Of a stretch of 64,000 nucleotides of DNA, positions 34,072-46,206 are shown in pieces. Location: NCBI GenBank assembly GCA_001792895.1, contig MARA01000006.1:682001-746000 (forward strand). Direction: 5' to 3'. The notes below the pieces were generated by a model that saw nothing but the letters and a program-made list of their open reading frames with translations, was not told the origin of the DNA and did not search any database. The translations under genes and the position numbers were made by a program. This stretch comes from Lentinus brumalis (taxonomy: Eukaryota > Basidiomycota > Agaricomycetes > Polyporales > Polyporaceae). Positions within the stretch are counted from its first letter, which is position 1. Each line of letters begins with the position of its first letter.

Positions 34072-37000
34072 CGCAAAGCAGATAGACAGCGTAAAGGAGT
34101 GTCGTTAAGTCGTAGAGACCGTGGGCGGGATAGTAGCGATGATGAGAGACGAAGCCAGACAAGATGCGGGGCAGGAAACGACTGCGCCCGCCTTTTATCG
34201 CACCTCGCAGCGGCGGACGCGTCCCCCGAACAGAAGTCCGCCGCTGCCAGCCGCCGTCCGCGGCGACGCCGTTATTCGGGACAGCAGCGGGCGGGCGAGC
34301 TTCTGTGACGACATCGGACTTGGGTCGCTGTCAGCCAAAAAGAGCACACAACGAACAAAGGGCCTGTTTGAGCAGCTTAGTCGTCCCCGCCAGCTGGGGA
34401 AGCTGTCGGGTGGGTCGCAGTGAAGACTGAGCTAGTGTGCTGCAGAGGCCAAACAGGTGGACTCCCGGTGCTTAAACTTCGGGACGAATACAGCAGCCGA
34501 GGGTCCGAGTTGTCGACCTTTGCGAGACCTTCGTGGCACTGCCGGCTCGGGGCTAATATTGTTAATCTAACTGAACACAGCTCGCCATCGGGATCGTTCC
34601 TGCCAGTGGTCGATGGTCGCAAGCAAAATGTGCTGATACGGCGAACGCTGCGGGCGCGACTAGTTGCGACAATACCTGACTGCCCCTGGTGCGAACGCAG
34701 CCCCACACGCCGCCGCCTTCTACAGCGGGAGAACCCATGATGTGTCAACTCAACGACCACAGCAGTGCGCGCCCAAGAACCTGCTCACCTCACACAATGT
34801 CGCTTCTCGACCCGCAGAGCGCGACGAACGGGCTTCGTACGGAGCATCTGGCTTCTGCGAAGCTTGCTGAACGCACCCTGTTCGAGACTTCGAGTGTTCC
34901 CCAACGCACACCACCTCGGCGCAGTCCCCGAGCTTCCCACAGGAGCATGCGGCGTGACGTCGGGCAACTTCGCCAGGACAAGGTAGCGTGTCCGCATCTC
35001 CTTGGGCGCATCATCCGCAGCGGGCTTGTACAGGCTGCATACCGCATCCCTTCCGCTCCGTGACAGGGCCCGTTATGCGAACCCACACCCGGCAGCACGC
35101 AGAGGCAGATCGCATCTGCAACAATTGCGTTGATCGCCTCGCCGCCGTACAGACCCAGACACCGCTTGCGCCGTGCTTGAGTCTGATAGGCGAGCACGCC
35201 TGGTCTGAGATGTCTCCGCCGATGCCGATCGCTGGTGGCTGGGCAGGCATACTAAAGTACTTACATAGACTTACATACATACCTTGTCTCCGCGTCAATC
35301 GCGCCCGTCTCTGCCCAGTAAATATTTGTGCCATCATGCCTTCTCGGCGAGAAGGGTACGCGAGCCCTGCACTCCAAACAAAACTTGACGAGGTCGCCTG
35401 ATCAACGTGGGCCTCCGTGTCGTCTGGCTATGCCCAGCATGGGCATCTGCCACCTCGTGATGGCGCGAGTTTCACTCGGACCGCCCCTTGCTGCTGCAGT
35501 CGGCGTTAGCCAGCAATTTGGAACGAGATGAGCAAGAATCAAAGACATGCATACAGTCCTTACTCACCACCATTACATATCGCCATGTCGAGCTGCGACA
35601 AGCAGCACTTCTGCGGGTTGCGATGCTGTTTGTGACGGTGTCGACGTACCCAAGGCGGCGGCCGCGTCCAGGGAGCTAGATAGCGTGCGGCCCGAGGTGT
35701 CAGGCAATGCAAAGGCAGCAGCATATCCGCGGCTCACCTCCCGCCGCCCAGAGAATGGACTTACGAATCCTCCTTGCAACGTAATAGTAGGTGCTCAGCG
35801 ACCCAATCAATGACCCTTCGAAGTGTATGCCTTACAGAGAAGGCTGCCACCGCCGCATTGTCACTCGGACACGCGAGATCGACCACGCTTGTCTCGCAGC
35901 GAGGGGGGCTGTGACCGAGCTCGTGATCGTCGCGAGACCAGGGGCCTGTATGTACCGGACGTCAGAACGCAAAACCGCGGCAAAGAAGAACCAAACACAT
36001 ACCCGGAGGCCACGCGCTCTACGACCAAGAGTTGCAACATTGCCGTGCCGTCATCCCCAAGAGGATCATCGCAAGACGTTTCGGCCTGTTTCGGCGCGGC
36101 CAGTGACAGCCGGACCAGTGGGAGGTGGGGGGCCGAGGCCCGAGAGCACACCCAAGGCTTACGACTGTGGGACCGGATTGAATTGCGGCTCAAGATCTCC
36201 GACGGTGTATCCACATTCGGTGACTCAGTGAGTCGCTACCATCTGTCATGAAATGCTGGGACGACGGCCAGCCAAGACACTAGGAAGGCCGACCGGACGA
36301 CCGTCGGGAGCCGGGAACACCTGTGTCCGTATCCGAGTCCGAGTCCGAGTACTGGTCGCTCAGGCTGAGGGAGCGCGACACAGCAAGTGTCGTGATCTGC
36401 AGCCAGGGTCAATGAGGGTCAATGGCCAAGGACGAGAACGGTGAGAACGTCTAGCTGTGGCGATACCTACCAATAGCTGTGTCAGACCGCCGCTCGACGC
36501 GATTAATTGAACTTGACTGGGGGACGAGCGGTACGGTGCCTCGGAGGTTAATCCAGCAAAATCCAGACCAGAGAGCCGTCAGCCGCCGGGATGGATAAAC
36601 ACAGCTGCTATCACCGAGACATACCTGGCTGCGCGCACGCCCGCAGGGCCCCCCATTCAGTCTGCGTACCGCATCGTACTGTGCAGACAGGTGAACGGCG
36701 CAGGCGTATGCATAATCAGGCCACACTGGCACCTTGCTACCAAGGATCCGCAGGAGTGACAGCTGCCAAATACATACGCACATGCATCACGCTATCCGAA
36801 ATGGCTAAAAACATACCGGGGATTCAAGTGGACCATCAGTGATTCGCCTGCCGCAGCTGTCAGGGTTGTCCCTTATTGGCTTAACACGACGCGAGCGAGC
36901 CGCCACGGGCGGTAGGCGGTACAAATAGCATGCCGTGCGGGGGCCAATTTGAATAGTGCTTGAGTAAGTGAGCGGCCACGATGGGCGCCAGCGTGCGCGA

Positions 37001-38138
37001 AAAGGTGCTGCTGAGCGGGGGTTCGTATGGAGTTTAGATTGCTGCGTGCGTCTCCGAGTCGTGCGGACGGTTTGGGCGATGATGCAGATGACTCACTGGC
37101 ACGACCAGAGCCGGACGACGCCCCGAGCCGGGAACAAGGCCTGCGCGTGTCGTCTTCCCAGAGATGGGCGGACGCCGTGCCAGGCCGCACTGTGGTTCGC
37201 TGGTCAAATTCGACGGTGCGTCCGTGGCAAATTGCGTGCAGCGATGAGCGCTGTGCCTTCAAATTGCCTGTGCAAAACACCCGAAGCCGGGTAAGTACGC
37301 GGACATTGAACGGAGCTGTGTGGTGGTTGCAATGCAAAGATAGCGAGTCACGCCGGCGTCCGTCACCGGAGATACAGCAGATTGAGGACCCGCCTGCCGC
37401 CTGCCGCCTCGAGATCGGCGATTCGGTGGAGATCGTGTGCGTGCGCTCAGAGCCCGAGCGCCACGGGGGTTGGAAGCAGAAAGCTTGAAACTGATGGCAT
37501 CGGGCATGCTAACCCAATAATGCCTGGAGGGGATGTGGTCAGCCCGAGCGGCCCATTCGTGCAAGGGTCGGCGACACAGAGGTCAGAATCGCGCGTGCTC
37601 CAATTTGACCGGCCATAATCAAATCGGAGAAAGACCGAGGGAAGTGCTGCCGAGGGTGTCCGGCCGCTGTCTGACACGCCGCGAGCCCGGCTGGGAGCTG
37701 CGCGGGCTGGACAGACCCGCTGTGCGAGGCGGGCTGCGGGGATGGCGTCGTGAGATTGGAGTGTAGATCGCAAACGTCAAATTCGAGGCAGAGAGTGATG
37801 GATATTGCGACAATTAACGGGATACCAGCGGGGGAGTCGCCCCGATGAGGGAGCGGACGGGCACAGCAAACAAAGGGGGACGAACAGCGCCGGTGGTGAT
37901 GGCAGTGGCAGACGCAGCTGCGTTCACGACAGTCACGGAATCAAACATTTCCTTTGCTCCCAGGCGCTCTCAGTCAAAGTCAAATACAGTTCCCTCCATG
38001 CCTCCGCTCCCGTCCTTCATATAACCCCCCGCCTGAGCCCCTACTGCCCCCGGCCTCTCGCCTGATCCCCACCCCAGCCTTTTTCTCACTTCCTCGTCCT
38101 CCTCATACCCCTGCGCACCCATCCACCCACACACACCC
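34072..38138. other. 4-kb gene-poor stretch
   Basis: No gene could be recognised in 4.07 kb, the longest such stretch in the window. Open frames are short and lack motifs or consistent splice sites. The last about 150 bases before 38139 are pyrimidine-rich with a TATA-like CATATAACC near 38018, which fits the promoter of the bZIP gene. A GAGTCC hexamer triplet occurs near 36333. Long regulatory DNA, a noncoding RNA or a decayed element are all possible. Confidence 0.45.
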
Positions 38139-39007
38139 ATGACGCGCGGCCGCAGAAAGGACATGACGATCCCGCCCTCTCGCGCGCTTCTCCAACAGCG
38201 CGACTACCGCGCCCGCAAGGCACAGTACCTTGCCGAGCTCGAGGTCCGCGTAAAGCAGGCAGAGGAGGAGAACCTCGTCCTCCGCAAGGAGGTCGACTCC
38301 CTCCAGGCCAAACTGCAAGCTGCCGTCCCACCACAGACGCAGTCCCCATATGGCCCGGAAGTGGTATGTGTAATGGCGCCCCGTGCGATCTCCGGGCGGC
38401 CAACGTACTGACGCCTCCTCCCACACAGGCCGCTGCATCCTCGGACCTCATGCACCATCTCACAGTCGCCGCTGCTCAGATCACACGCTTCCAGCAGCTC
38501 GCGTTCTACCCAGGCTCCTCGGCCGGTGCTGGGCCTGCGCCCCATGTCAACCGCACGCCGATAACGCTGGCTACACCCACATACACCCCATCACCCGGCG
38601 CACCACCGCATGCCCACAAGCTCAGCGTTTCGCCACGCATAGAGCTTCCTCCACTGACTCTTTCCCCACCCAACCGCCGTCACTCGGTCGACCACGAGCG
38701 GCCGTACCGGGAGCACCTCCCATCCGCATACCCGCACCGCTCTTTGCCGAGTACGGTCATGGGCCCTGCACCGCACTCCCAGAAATACCCGAGCCCAAAG
38801 GACCCTGACTGCTGCGGGGGCTTCCTGGACTGCCGAGATCTCGTCGAGGAAGACTCGGACGAGGACGAGATGGATGAGGACGACCGTGACGCCGCAGTCG
38901 GCCGCTCGCGGTCAAGATTCACGCAACGGATGTCCGACGTGAGATCCACCACGTCGTCGTCGGGTCCGGAAGAGAGCGGGCATTCTCATGCCCTCGGCGC
39001 GCGATGA
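38139..39007 (+). CDS. small bZIP transcription factor
   Basis: Nuclear DNA-binding protein. The N-terminus is directly basic (MTRGRRKDMTIPPSRALLQQ) and continues RDYRARKAQYLAELEVRVKQ into a leucine zipper with L34, A41, L48 and L55 at heptad spacing. The Asn that is nearly invariant in bZIP basic regions (eight residues before Arg24) is Ala16 here. This may be normal for this fungal subgroup. The middle is Pro/His-rich and probably unstructured. Near the C-terminus is a Cys motif (DPDCCGGFLDCRDLVEE) followed by an acidic run (EEDSDEDEMDEDDRD), together resembling a small Cys-rich/activation region. Exons are 38139-38363 and 38429-39007. Target genes are unknown. Confidence 0.85.
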
Positions 39008-39499
39008 TGCATTGATGACTCAACTTCCCTTCTGCCGCTTGCGCCCACGAACTCATGATGGTGTGTGGTTTCGATTTGACCAGGCGGAGGCTTCCTGTGT
39101 CTGACATATCCCCGGTGGTGCCCGCAGGCTCTTCCATTGTTCTATATAGGCTTCTATCGGACGATGTCCAGTGTCCTGCTATGTGCTGCTACTACATTAT
39201 ATTCCCGTCTACGTCGCTGTATTGTCTAATCACCGCTGTATAACACGACACGCACACGCCCCATCGGAGGACCGATGCCATCCGCAGAACACGCTATCTC
39301 CTTGCTATGCACGCCGTGAAACGGCTTCCCTGTCACCTTCAAAATGCACGAGGTCGACAGGAACGGACTCGCAGCACATCGTCTGATTGTTGATCAGGAC
39401 TATCAGTGATCATTCACAGTCGTACACCAGAGAAGCTTCTCCTTTATCTATCTTGAAGAGTCGACCCAGCTCTAACCCCGAACGGAGGTGCGAGCGGGT
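39008..39499. other. intergenic, convergent spacer
   Basis: 3' flanks of the bZIP gene (+) and the DUF6924-like gene (-). Nothing further is recognised. Confidence 0.5.
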
Positions 39500-41268
39500 T
39501 CAGGTCACCGGTCTCACGGCCTCCTCCATATTCCGTGCCCGCTCGGCCCAATCCCACCTGTCCATCCCGCCAAAATCAATCGTCATCCTTCCCGCCTCCA
39601 TATGCAATAGCAGCTCGCAAATGTGGCTTACGCGCGCGCGCCAGCTGTCGCCGCTGCAGTCACGCCACGCCACGCCCGCATTGCATTGCATTGGTTGGCA
39701 TCCCGCAGAACAATCAGATGAGCACCTTGAATTGCGAGATTGGGGATGAGGAAGCACTTACGTCGCCGTGCCGTACAAGGCCGCCCCCTTCTGGCTCACA
39801 ACCCGCACACACTGGTCCTCGTTCGACTTGGCGTCGTATATCCAGAGGGATTTCCCAAAGTACACCTCCTGCCAGCCGTGGTGGTCGACGAGGCGGTTCG
39901 GCGGGCGGATGCGCTTCGTGCCCTGCGGCGGGTTGGGAGCGCGCTGGACGTCGACGTCGTTCAGGAGACGGAGCGCGGCGAGATTGGATATACCCGAGAG
40001 CATCGCGCGTTCGTCCGGCGATTTTGCATTGATGACGTAGAAGATCGGGAACCCCACGCGAACGTGGTCGTCTTCAAAGTCTTGGTCGTCGTCGTCGTCG
40101 TCTTCAGAGTCCTCCGCGTCTTCGTCGTCCATCGCCGAGTCGCCCCCAGCATCGGTCGAGGATGATGCTGCGGCATGGGCGGCGGATGGTGCCTCGGTGT
40201 CTGCGTCTGCCCTGTTCGCATCGTCGTCTTCGGAATCCGATTCGTGCTCGCACTTGATCAACTCTGCCTCGGCGTCTCGGAGCCGTGCGTGGAACGCTTG
40301 CCAGGCGTCCTCGTCTGAGTAGTCGGTGCGCAATACGAAGCCGCGGCCTGGGCTATTGTCGGTTATGTCGTCGAGCGGAGCTCTGTTCAGGCCAAAGTCG
40401 GCATTCACTATGCTGTCCGGGTCCGGTGGATTTTGACTGATCTGTGATGACGCGAAATTAATCAAGAGAGTTCATATAGCCGTAACCGAGAAGTTGAAGA
40501 GAGCCGTGTCATGCCTGCTGCTTCAACGTTACAAAATCTGTCTGCGTCAGGACTGACAGGCGCATGCAGATCTCCTGGATCCGCCACGATCAGGTATGTT
40601 TGTTCGAAGCAAGAGTCGTTCAATCGTCCGAACGATGTTCACCGCCCTCGATGTTGTGGGCCATCCCCATAGCAAAATACAGGGATCCGTGCTGCATCTG
40701 GACCCGGAAGGCATAACCCCCGCGGGCGGCAGCCATGTCTGTTTGCAGATGGCGATACGAAGACGACATGCCTCGCTACTTATGCGGGATCAATGCTCAT
40801 CGTCTCCTACTGTCCACACTACGCTGATTCGCGAATTTATCTCTTACAATCGGACATGTCGTTCTTGCAGTGCGTTTGCTGTGACTGCCTCGTGGACGAC
40901 GAGTATTATAGAGACCGCTAACGGAAGGTTGCTCACCTTGGTCAGATAGGCGTCCTTGTCTTCCGCAGACAGACTCCAGAACATTTCTGCGACTCTGAGC
41001 CGCCATTTACGCCTGCCCTCGCCAGGAAAGCGTGCCTTTACGGCATCGTAGTGCTCCTGCAGACGCTACAATCAAGGATCGTTCGAACATGGAGGAGGTT
41101 GGTCCTGACCGCAAGGAAGAGGGACAGATTGGGTGTGCGCAGTACTTGCTCATGATCCACGTACATCTGTATGAAGGTGAGTATGTACGAGACCGATCGT
41201 CCGATGTATGTGCACAGGGCAAATGCCGGCGGCAGTTGATTTTTGCCCCCGTTCTTGGCGCTTCCCAT
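39500..41268 (-). CDS. acidic protein with DUF6924-like motif, 5' part uncertain
   Basis: Two 3' exons are well supported: 39762-40465 (start uncertain) and 39500-39653, joined ALYGTA-T-GDSWRARVSH by a GTAAGT intron. They encode GFVLRTDYSDEDAWQAFHAR, which recalls the DUF6924 motif, then a long acidic stretch (DDEDAEDSEDDDDDD), FPIFYVINAKSPDERAMLS, NRLVDHHGWQEVYFGKSLWI and a C-terminus MDRWDWAERARNMEEAVRP. There is no ATG at the head of the first of these exons, so upstream exons must exist. Candidates on the same strand are GGYAFRVQMQHGSLYFAMGM near 40640-40735, EHYDAVKARFPGEGRRKWRL with LSAEDKDAYLTK near 40937-41056, and a start MGSAKNGGKNQLPPAF at 41268. Joins between these are not fixed. 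Function is unknown. Confidence 0.6.
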
Positions 41269-41771
41269 CCATCACGGTCATGCGCCCACAGATCGTCCCA
41301 AGAAGGAAGACGCAGTTGGGCCCACTCCTCCACGCAACAAATGTTCTTGCTCGCCGCCCCAGAGTCAGGTGTGTCTTCCTGCTGTCTTCAGTGGTCGCAG
41401 CACATCGCTCATTTCTTGTTTGTTTCATGCAGCAGCACGGGGAAGAAGTGAATACTGACAACCCCCCGCATGGGACCGGCATGGCGACCCGAGGCGACCC
41501 GCAAACGCAGCAAGGTACTTGCCCACGATGGTGCCAACTGTCACAAATGAGACGCGGCTCGTTGCGGGGATACGTTCGGTGTGATCTTCCCCGCCGGACC
41601 GTCTCCAGTGTGCCAGATCACGCGGGGCACTAGCGTAGCTCTTCCGCATCGCGCACGTCCATGGGGCCCCACACGGCACGAGGGTATATAACCTGACAGT
41701 AACGAACATTCGCTTATCGTGCTCACTCGTGCCCTCCCCGCTGTAATTCCTTGCCTCTCGCCATCACCACG
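41269..41771. promoter_or_regulatory. intergenic with TATA box of MFS gene
   Basis: Between divergent genes. GGGTATATAACC at about 41682-41693 lies roughly 80 bp before the MFS start codon and is a clear TATA-box candidate. Nothing else is recognised. Confidence 0.6.
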
Positions 41772-43961
41772 ATGGCCCAAGGAGTGACCGGTGAGTTGTC
41801 CAGCCCTCAGCGAGACTCAGAAAGTACAGCTCAATCCGTCATTGTTCAGGGACCGAACTGACCCAGAGGCAGTGGGTCTTTGCCTTCTCCCTAGTGACGT
41901 CGTTGTTCTTCACCTGGGGATTCGCATATGGGGTGCGTGCCACGCCAGGTTTGCTGCTGCTCCCAAGGCTGACACGGTCGCAAATAGCTCCTCGACGTTC
42001 TCAATTCCCACTTCCAAGAGATCTTCGGGATAGGGAAGACGCAGAGTACACTACTACAATTGGCGTACTTCGTGAGTGTTGATTATTGTTCATCCACTTC
42101 CGCTATGTTTATACCTGCGGCTCCAGGGCGCATACTTGGTCTTCTCCCCCTTCGCCAGCCTGTTTGTGAGTCGCTGTTGCATTGTTCACTTTATCTTGGT
42201 CCTTACAAACTCTCGCGCGAAAGATGGAGAAATATGGATACAAGGTGAGTTCTCTTTCAGCGGGTTGCCCACACCAAGTAACCGACGTCACCGCTGTCAG
42301 AGAGGTATCCATCTCGGTCTAAGTCTCTACTCTCTCGGTATGCCATTTTTCCCATGCTTGCGACGCCACCACTTCTGACGAAACGCCGACACCACACAGG
42401 CGCTATCTTCTTTTGGCCGTCAGCAAAGTTTCGGGCGTACGGTGGATTTGTGGGCTGCACCTTCGTGATCGGTGAGCTGGTCACGGCGTTCCCCATCATG
42501 TCCGCTTTGTAGTGATATTTCCGGCCAGGATGCGGCCTGAGCTGTCTTGAGGTTGCCGCGAATTCGTACATCTCCGTGCTGGGAACCCCGAAGTATGCGG
42601 CTGCACGTCTCAACTTTAGCCAAGGTTTCCAGGGTGTTGCCTCCTTCGCTGGCCCCTTGATCGCCTCGCGCTGGTTCTTCCGCGGAAAGAACGCCACCAC
42701 GCTCGATACCGTACAATGGTGAGAATCCATCCAATGAATTGTCGGTGCGCGTCCACACTAACACATGACTCTAGGGTGTATCTGGCAGTAGCAGGGCTCG
42801 GCCTGGTCCTCAACGTCCTCTTCTAGTGCGTATCCTTGGCGTGTACGCACGCGCTACCCTTGACTGAACTCCTCCACAGCTTTTGTCCTCTGCCGGAGAT
42901 CACGCAGGATGCTCTGGCCGAGGAGATGCACGAGGCCGGCATGGACCAGGACTCTGAGCCGTTCATCAAGCAGTACCACTGTATCTTCGGATGGGTCGCC
43001 CAGACGGCATACGTCGGCGCCCAAGTTGCAGTCGCAGCACTTGCGGTCAACTACCTCACAGAGCAGGGCATCGGCATTGAGAAGCCGTTTGCGAGCCAAC
43101 TGTTCTCGTTCTGTCAGATCACGTTCACAGTAGGCCGGTAAGTCCCGCCTTCTCCACAATCTCATCCAGCGCGTGGATGCTCAAACGTCCCAATTTGACA
43201 GTTTCGTAGGCGTCGTGCTTCTTAAGTGGATCGATCCCGCACTGCTTCTGAGCGTATATGCCATTGCCTGTTGCGTCTTCGCACTGGGAGTCACGTATGG
43301 TCCCGGGCGGCCGGTGTCGGCTGCATGTTCGCGCTATTCTTCTTCGAGTCGATCTGTTACCCGGTATGTTTTTTTCGGTCGGTTGTGCGTCCTGTCAGAA
43401 CGTGGGAGCTCATACTGCGCGCATTCAGGTCATCTTCACCCTCGGCACGAAGAACTTGGGCAGACACACGAAGAAGGGCTCCGGTCTGATCGTCATGGTG
43501 CGTCCCGCCGAGTACACCGGAGCTGCAACGCAGGTACAGTTCGTTATTGACAATGTCACTGTCACTTCCACCAGGGTGTCGGCGGAGGTGCCTGGTGGCC
43601 GCCCATGGCAGGCGCAATCGCCGACCATATCTCGACGGCACAGTCGTACGTGATCCCCTTCGCCGGATATGTCATCATGGCGATGTATGCAATGTATGTC
43701 CCCTTCTGTCCCTTGCTTCGTGCCGGACGACTTCTACTTCGTCCGAGACGGCTCGCTGGAAGCGACATTCTGACGCCATATCTTCTGCACAGTGGCATGG
43801 TCATCAGCCAGACACGCTCAGGAGGCTTCCGCGTCAGGGCAGTCGACGAGATCGCCCAGAAGCGGGCGGAGCTGCAGACGACAGGAATGGTGGGCAGAAG
43901 GGAATCCGACTCCGACATCATCGACAAGAAGGGAAGCCAGGAGTTCGTGGAGACAGTCTAG
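41772..43961 (+). CDS. MFS sugar carrier, L-fucose permease type
   Basis: Plasma-membrane proton symporter of the FHS (fucose/glucose/galactose) branch of the MFS. The first exon is only 19 nt (ATG GCC CAA GGA GTG ACC G, 41772-41790), joined to GTELTQRQWVFAFSLVTSLF. Typical motifs are FFTWGFAYGLLDVLN-SHFQE, KTQSTLLQLAYFGAYLV, EKYGYKRGIHLGLSLYSLGA, FVIGCGLSCLEVAANSYI, ARLNFSQGFQGVASFAGPLI, FFFESICYPVIFTLGTKNLG and VGGGAWWPPMAGAI. About twelve membrane segments are visible across many exons. The C-terminal tail is hydrophilic (QTTGMVGRRESDSDIIDKKG) and ends at 43961. The actual sugar cannot be told from the sequence. Confidence 0.92.
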
Positions 43962-44344
43962 TCCTGCGCTGCGATCTGCGCCTCTGCTTCGTGCCCTTTT
44001 TCTGTCCGATTCGCCATCGCTTGCTACTCTACCCACCTAGATAGTAGACGGGCCCGACGACGTTTTATAACCTTCCACCACAATGTATCACTAGCCACGT
44101 AACGTTCTATACTCATGAATATCCCACGCACGCCTACAGAATGATTTGCGAGCGGATTACACTTGCTTCACAGCGAAACGTTACGAACGTCCACGAGCCG
44201 GGTACGCGAACTCCCAAGACCGCCCACAGGCCCCGACAATTCAGTACCTCAAAATTCGTTCCCAGCACGGGTACAGTAAACGCTCCAACTCCCTCCCATC
44301 CAATTCAAAATGGACCCTCCGATCTCGTCGGCGAAAAGAGCTTA
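43962..44344. other. convergent intergenic spacer
   Basis: Tail-to-tail gap between the MFS gene and the nucleoside hydrolase gene. No feature is seen. Confidence 0.5.
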
Positions 44345-46206
44345 TCATATTCTGACTCCCCACACCCGCTCGAGAAGAAGCTGTAGCAGCGCCGCCGGGC
44401 CAGGCGTCTCGGTAATGCAAGGAACGCCCTCAGTGTGCGTCTTCGACTTCGAGGCCGGCCCCTGTTCCTGTGGCTTGCCGGGATTTGTGGGAGGAGCCTC
44501 CACTTCGACCTGCGCCGGCACTGCAGTCGACTCGTATGCGCCGGTGTGTTTGAAGTGGTGCCGCTCGAGCTCTGCCTGGACCTCTGCCCGGTTCACGCCT
44601 GGGGCATAGGCGCCAACGTCCTCGCGCCGGTCGACGACAAGCATGCCTCGCGTCAATTCGCCTGTCCTGTGGCCATTGACGAGACGCCCAGAAGATCGGA
44701 GGTGGAGAGAATGTATGGCCACGGGCGGACAGGTGCCGGAGTTAGAAAGACGGCGGCGGGAGAAGGGACACGAACAAGGAGCCAATAACGTTAGCACCTC
44801 GACACGTGCATCAGCGCGAACATCTGGCGTACTGACCGTTCGACCTCGAAGTTCCGCCGCATGGCCTTCCATCCGTCCTGCAAGACGGGGATATCACCCG
44901 CTGCGGCCTGTTCGAAGGTACTGACGGGCGGGTTCGCGAGCGCGCACCACACCGCGGCGATGTCGTGCAGCTCCATGGCGTCCTTGCCGAACTCGACCAT
45001 GATCTCCCGCGTACGCTCGAGGAACGCGCTGGTGAAGTGCACCAGGGGCGCCTTCCCTTCTCCGCGCGACGGCGAGGCGGTGGACTCGAAGGCGGGATCG
45101 ATGGCGGCTTTATAAGTGGGGAAGGGAAGCTCGTGCGGAGTGGTTATGTCCAGAGGTAATAGAAGAAACCGGTCAAGTGGCAGGCCGTGTCCGGGGTCAT
45201 TTGAGACGAGCAGGTCTTTCACGGCGTATGGATCGGCGAAGAAATTGACTGTTACAGGGGACGGGGGGTCAGCCCCGCAATATTCAGTGTGGATAGGACG
45301 TCATATGGATACTTGCATTCTGCCACGGGACTCGTATTCCCGGGCACATCCAGTGCCCCACCCATGCAGACCACACGTCCAATGCGGTTCCGAACAGCGT
45401 CGCCGTCTAGGCGGAGCATCTTGCCAAGGTTTGTGAGTGGACCGAGGGCAACGTAGGTTATGCTCCGTTCCGGTTCAGCCTTGAGCAAGTCGACAGCCAC
45501 ATCGACGCCGGATCTCTTCGAGAGCTCGAGCTGAGGGTGTTCGGACGGCCACTCGTCGTCGACGTTGAGGTCAGGATGGCGCTCCGATATGCCGGCAAGA
45601 CCGTCCCTACGCGAACTGGTAAACACATGGCGGCGGCGGCACCGACACCCTTGAGATGCACCTGCCGTGAAAGTACTCCGCACTATGAATGTCCCCTTCT
45701 AGTGGTCTATCCTCGCCGACTGCCAGGATAGTTTTTCTGCGTTGTGAGAAGTTCGGAAACCGGGAGGCATCTTCAGGATGGCGCTCGATGTGTCTTGCGA
45801 CCGCCCGGTAGATCTTGAGGATGTTTATGCTGTGAGAAAGCTCAAGGCGCGGCCCGCGTTCACGGGTACGTAGCGCCAAGACTCACAAGGACGAGCGCGC
45901 GTCGGTGTTTCCTAGCGCGAATGTGAGAGGTAGTAGCCCCACAGCTGAGGATACTGTACTTACCGAATGACACTATAATAGCTAGGATGTCTAGCTCAGG
46001 GCTAGCCAATGCGAGTAACCTGTATAGATGAGATTGAGGTTTCCGGTATCGTCCAGAAGAATGCACAAGTTACGAACAACGCTAGCGCATCATCTACACC
46101 GGGGTCTGTGTCGACTAATGTTACCTGAAGTTAGTCACAGGCGAAGAACCTAATGATGACAGCACTCACTGATGACAGGGATCCTCGAAACGGTCGGGGC
46201 AGACAT
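44345..46206 (-). CDS. inosine/uridine-preferring nucleoside hydrolase
   Basis: Hydrolyses ribonucleosides to base and ribose in nucleoside salvage. The first exon is MSAPTVSRIPVI (start 46206), spliced to IDTDPGVDDALA, the calcium-binding family signature. Then come LLALASPELDILAIIVSF, EYFHGRDGLAGISERHPDL with the catalytic-region motif, SITYVALGPLTNLGKML, VCMGGALDVPGNTSPVAE, NFFADPYAVKDLL, LLLPLDITTPHEL and MELHDIAAVWCALANPP with the conserved His-Asp. The GRDGL join depends on a GTGCAT donor. The C-terminus after RTGELTRGMLVVDRRED carries an extra tail of about 75 residues rich in Glu, Pro and Ala ending LLERVWGVRI, beyond the usual family length. No signal peptide, so cytosolic. Confidence 0.9.
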
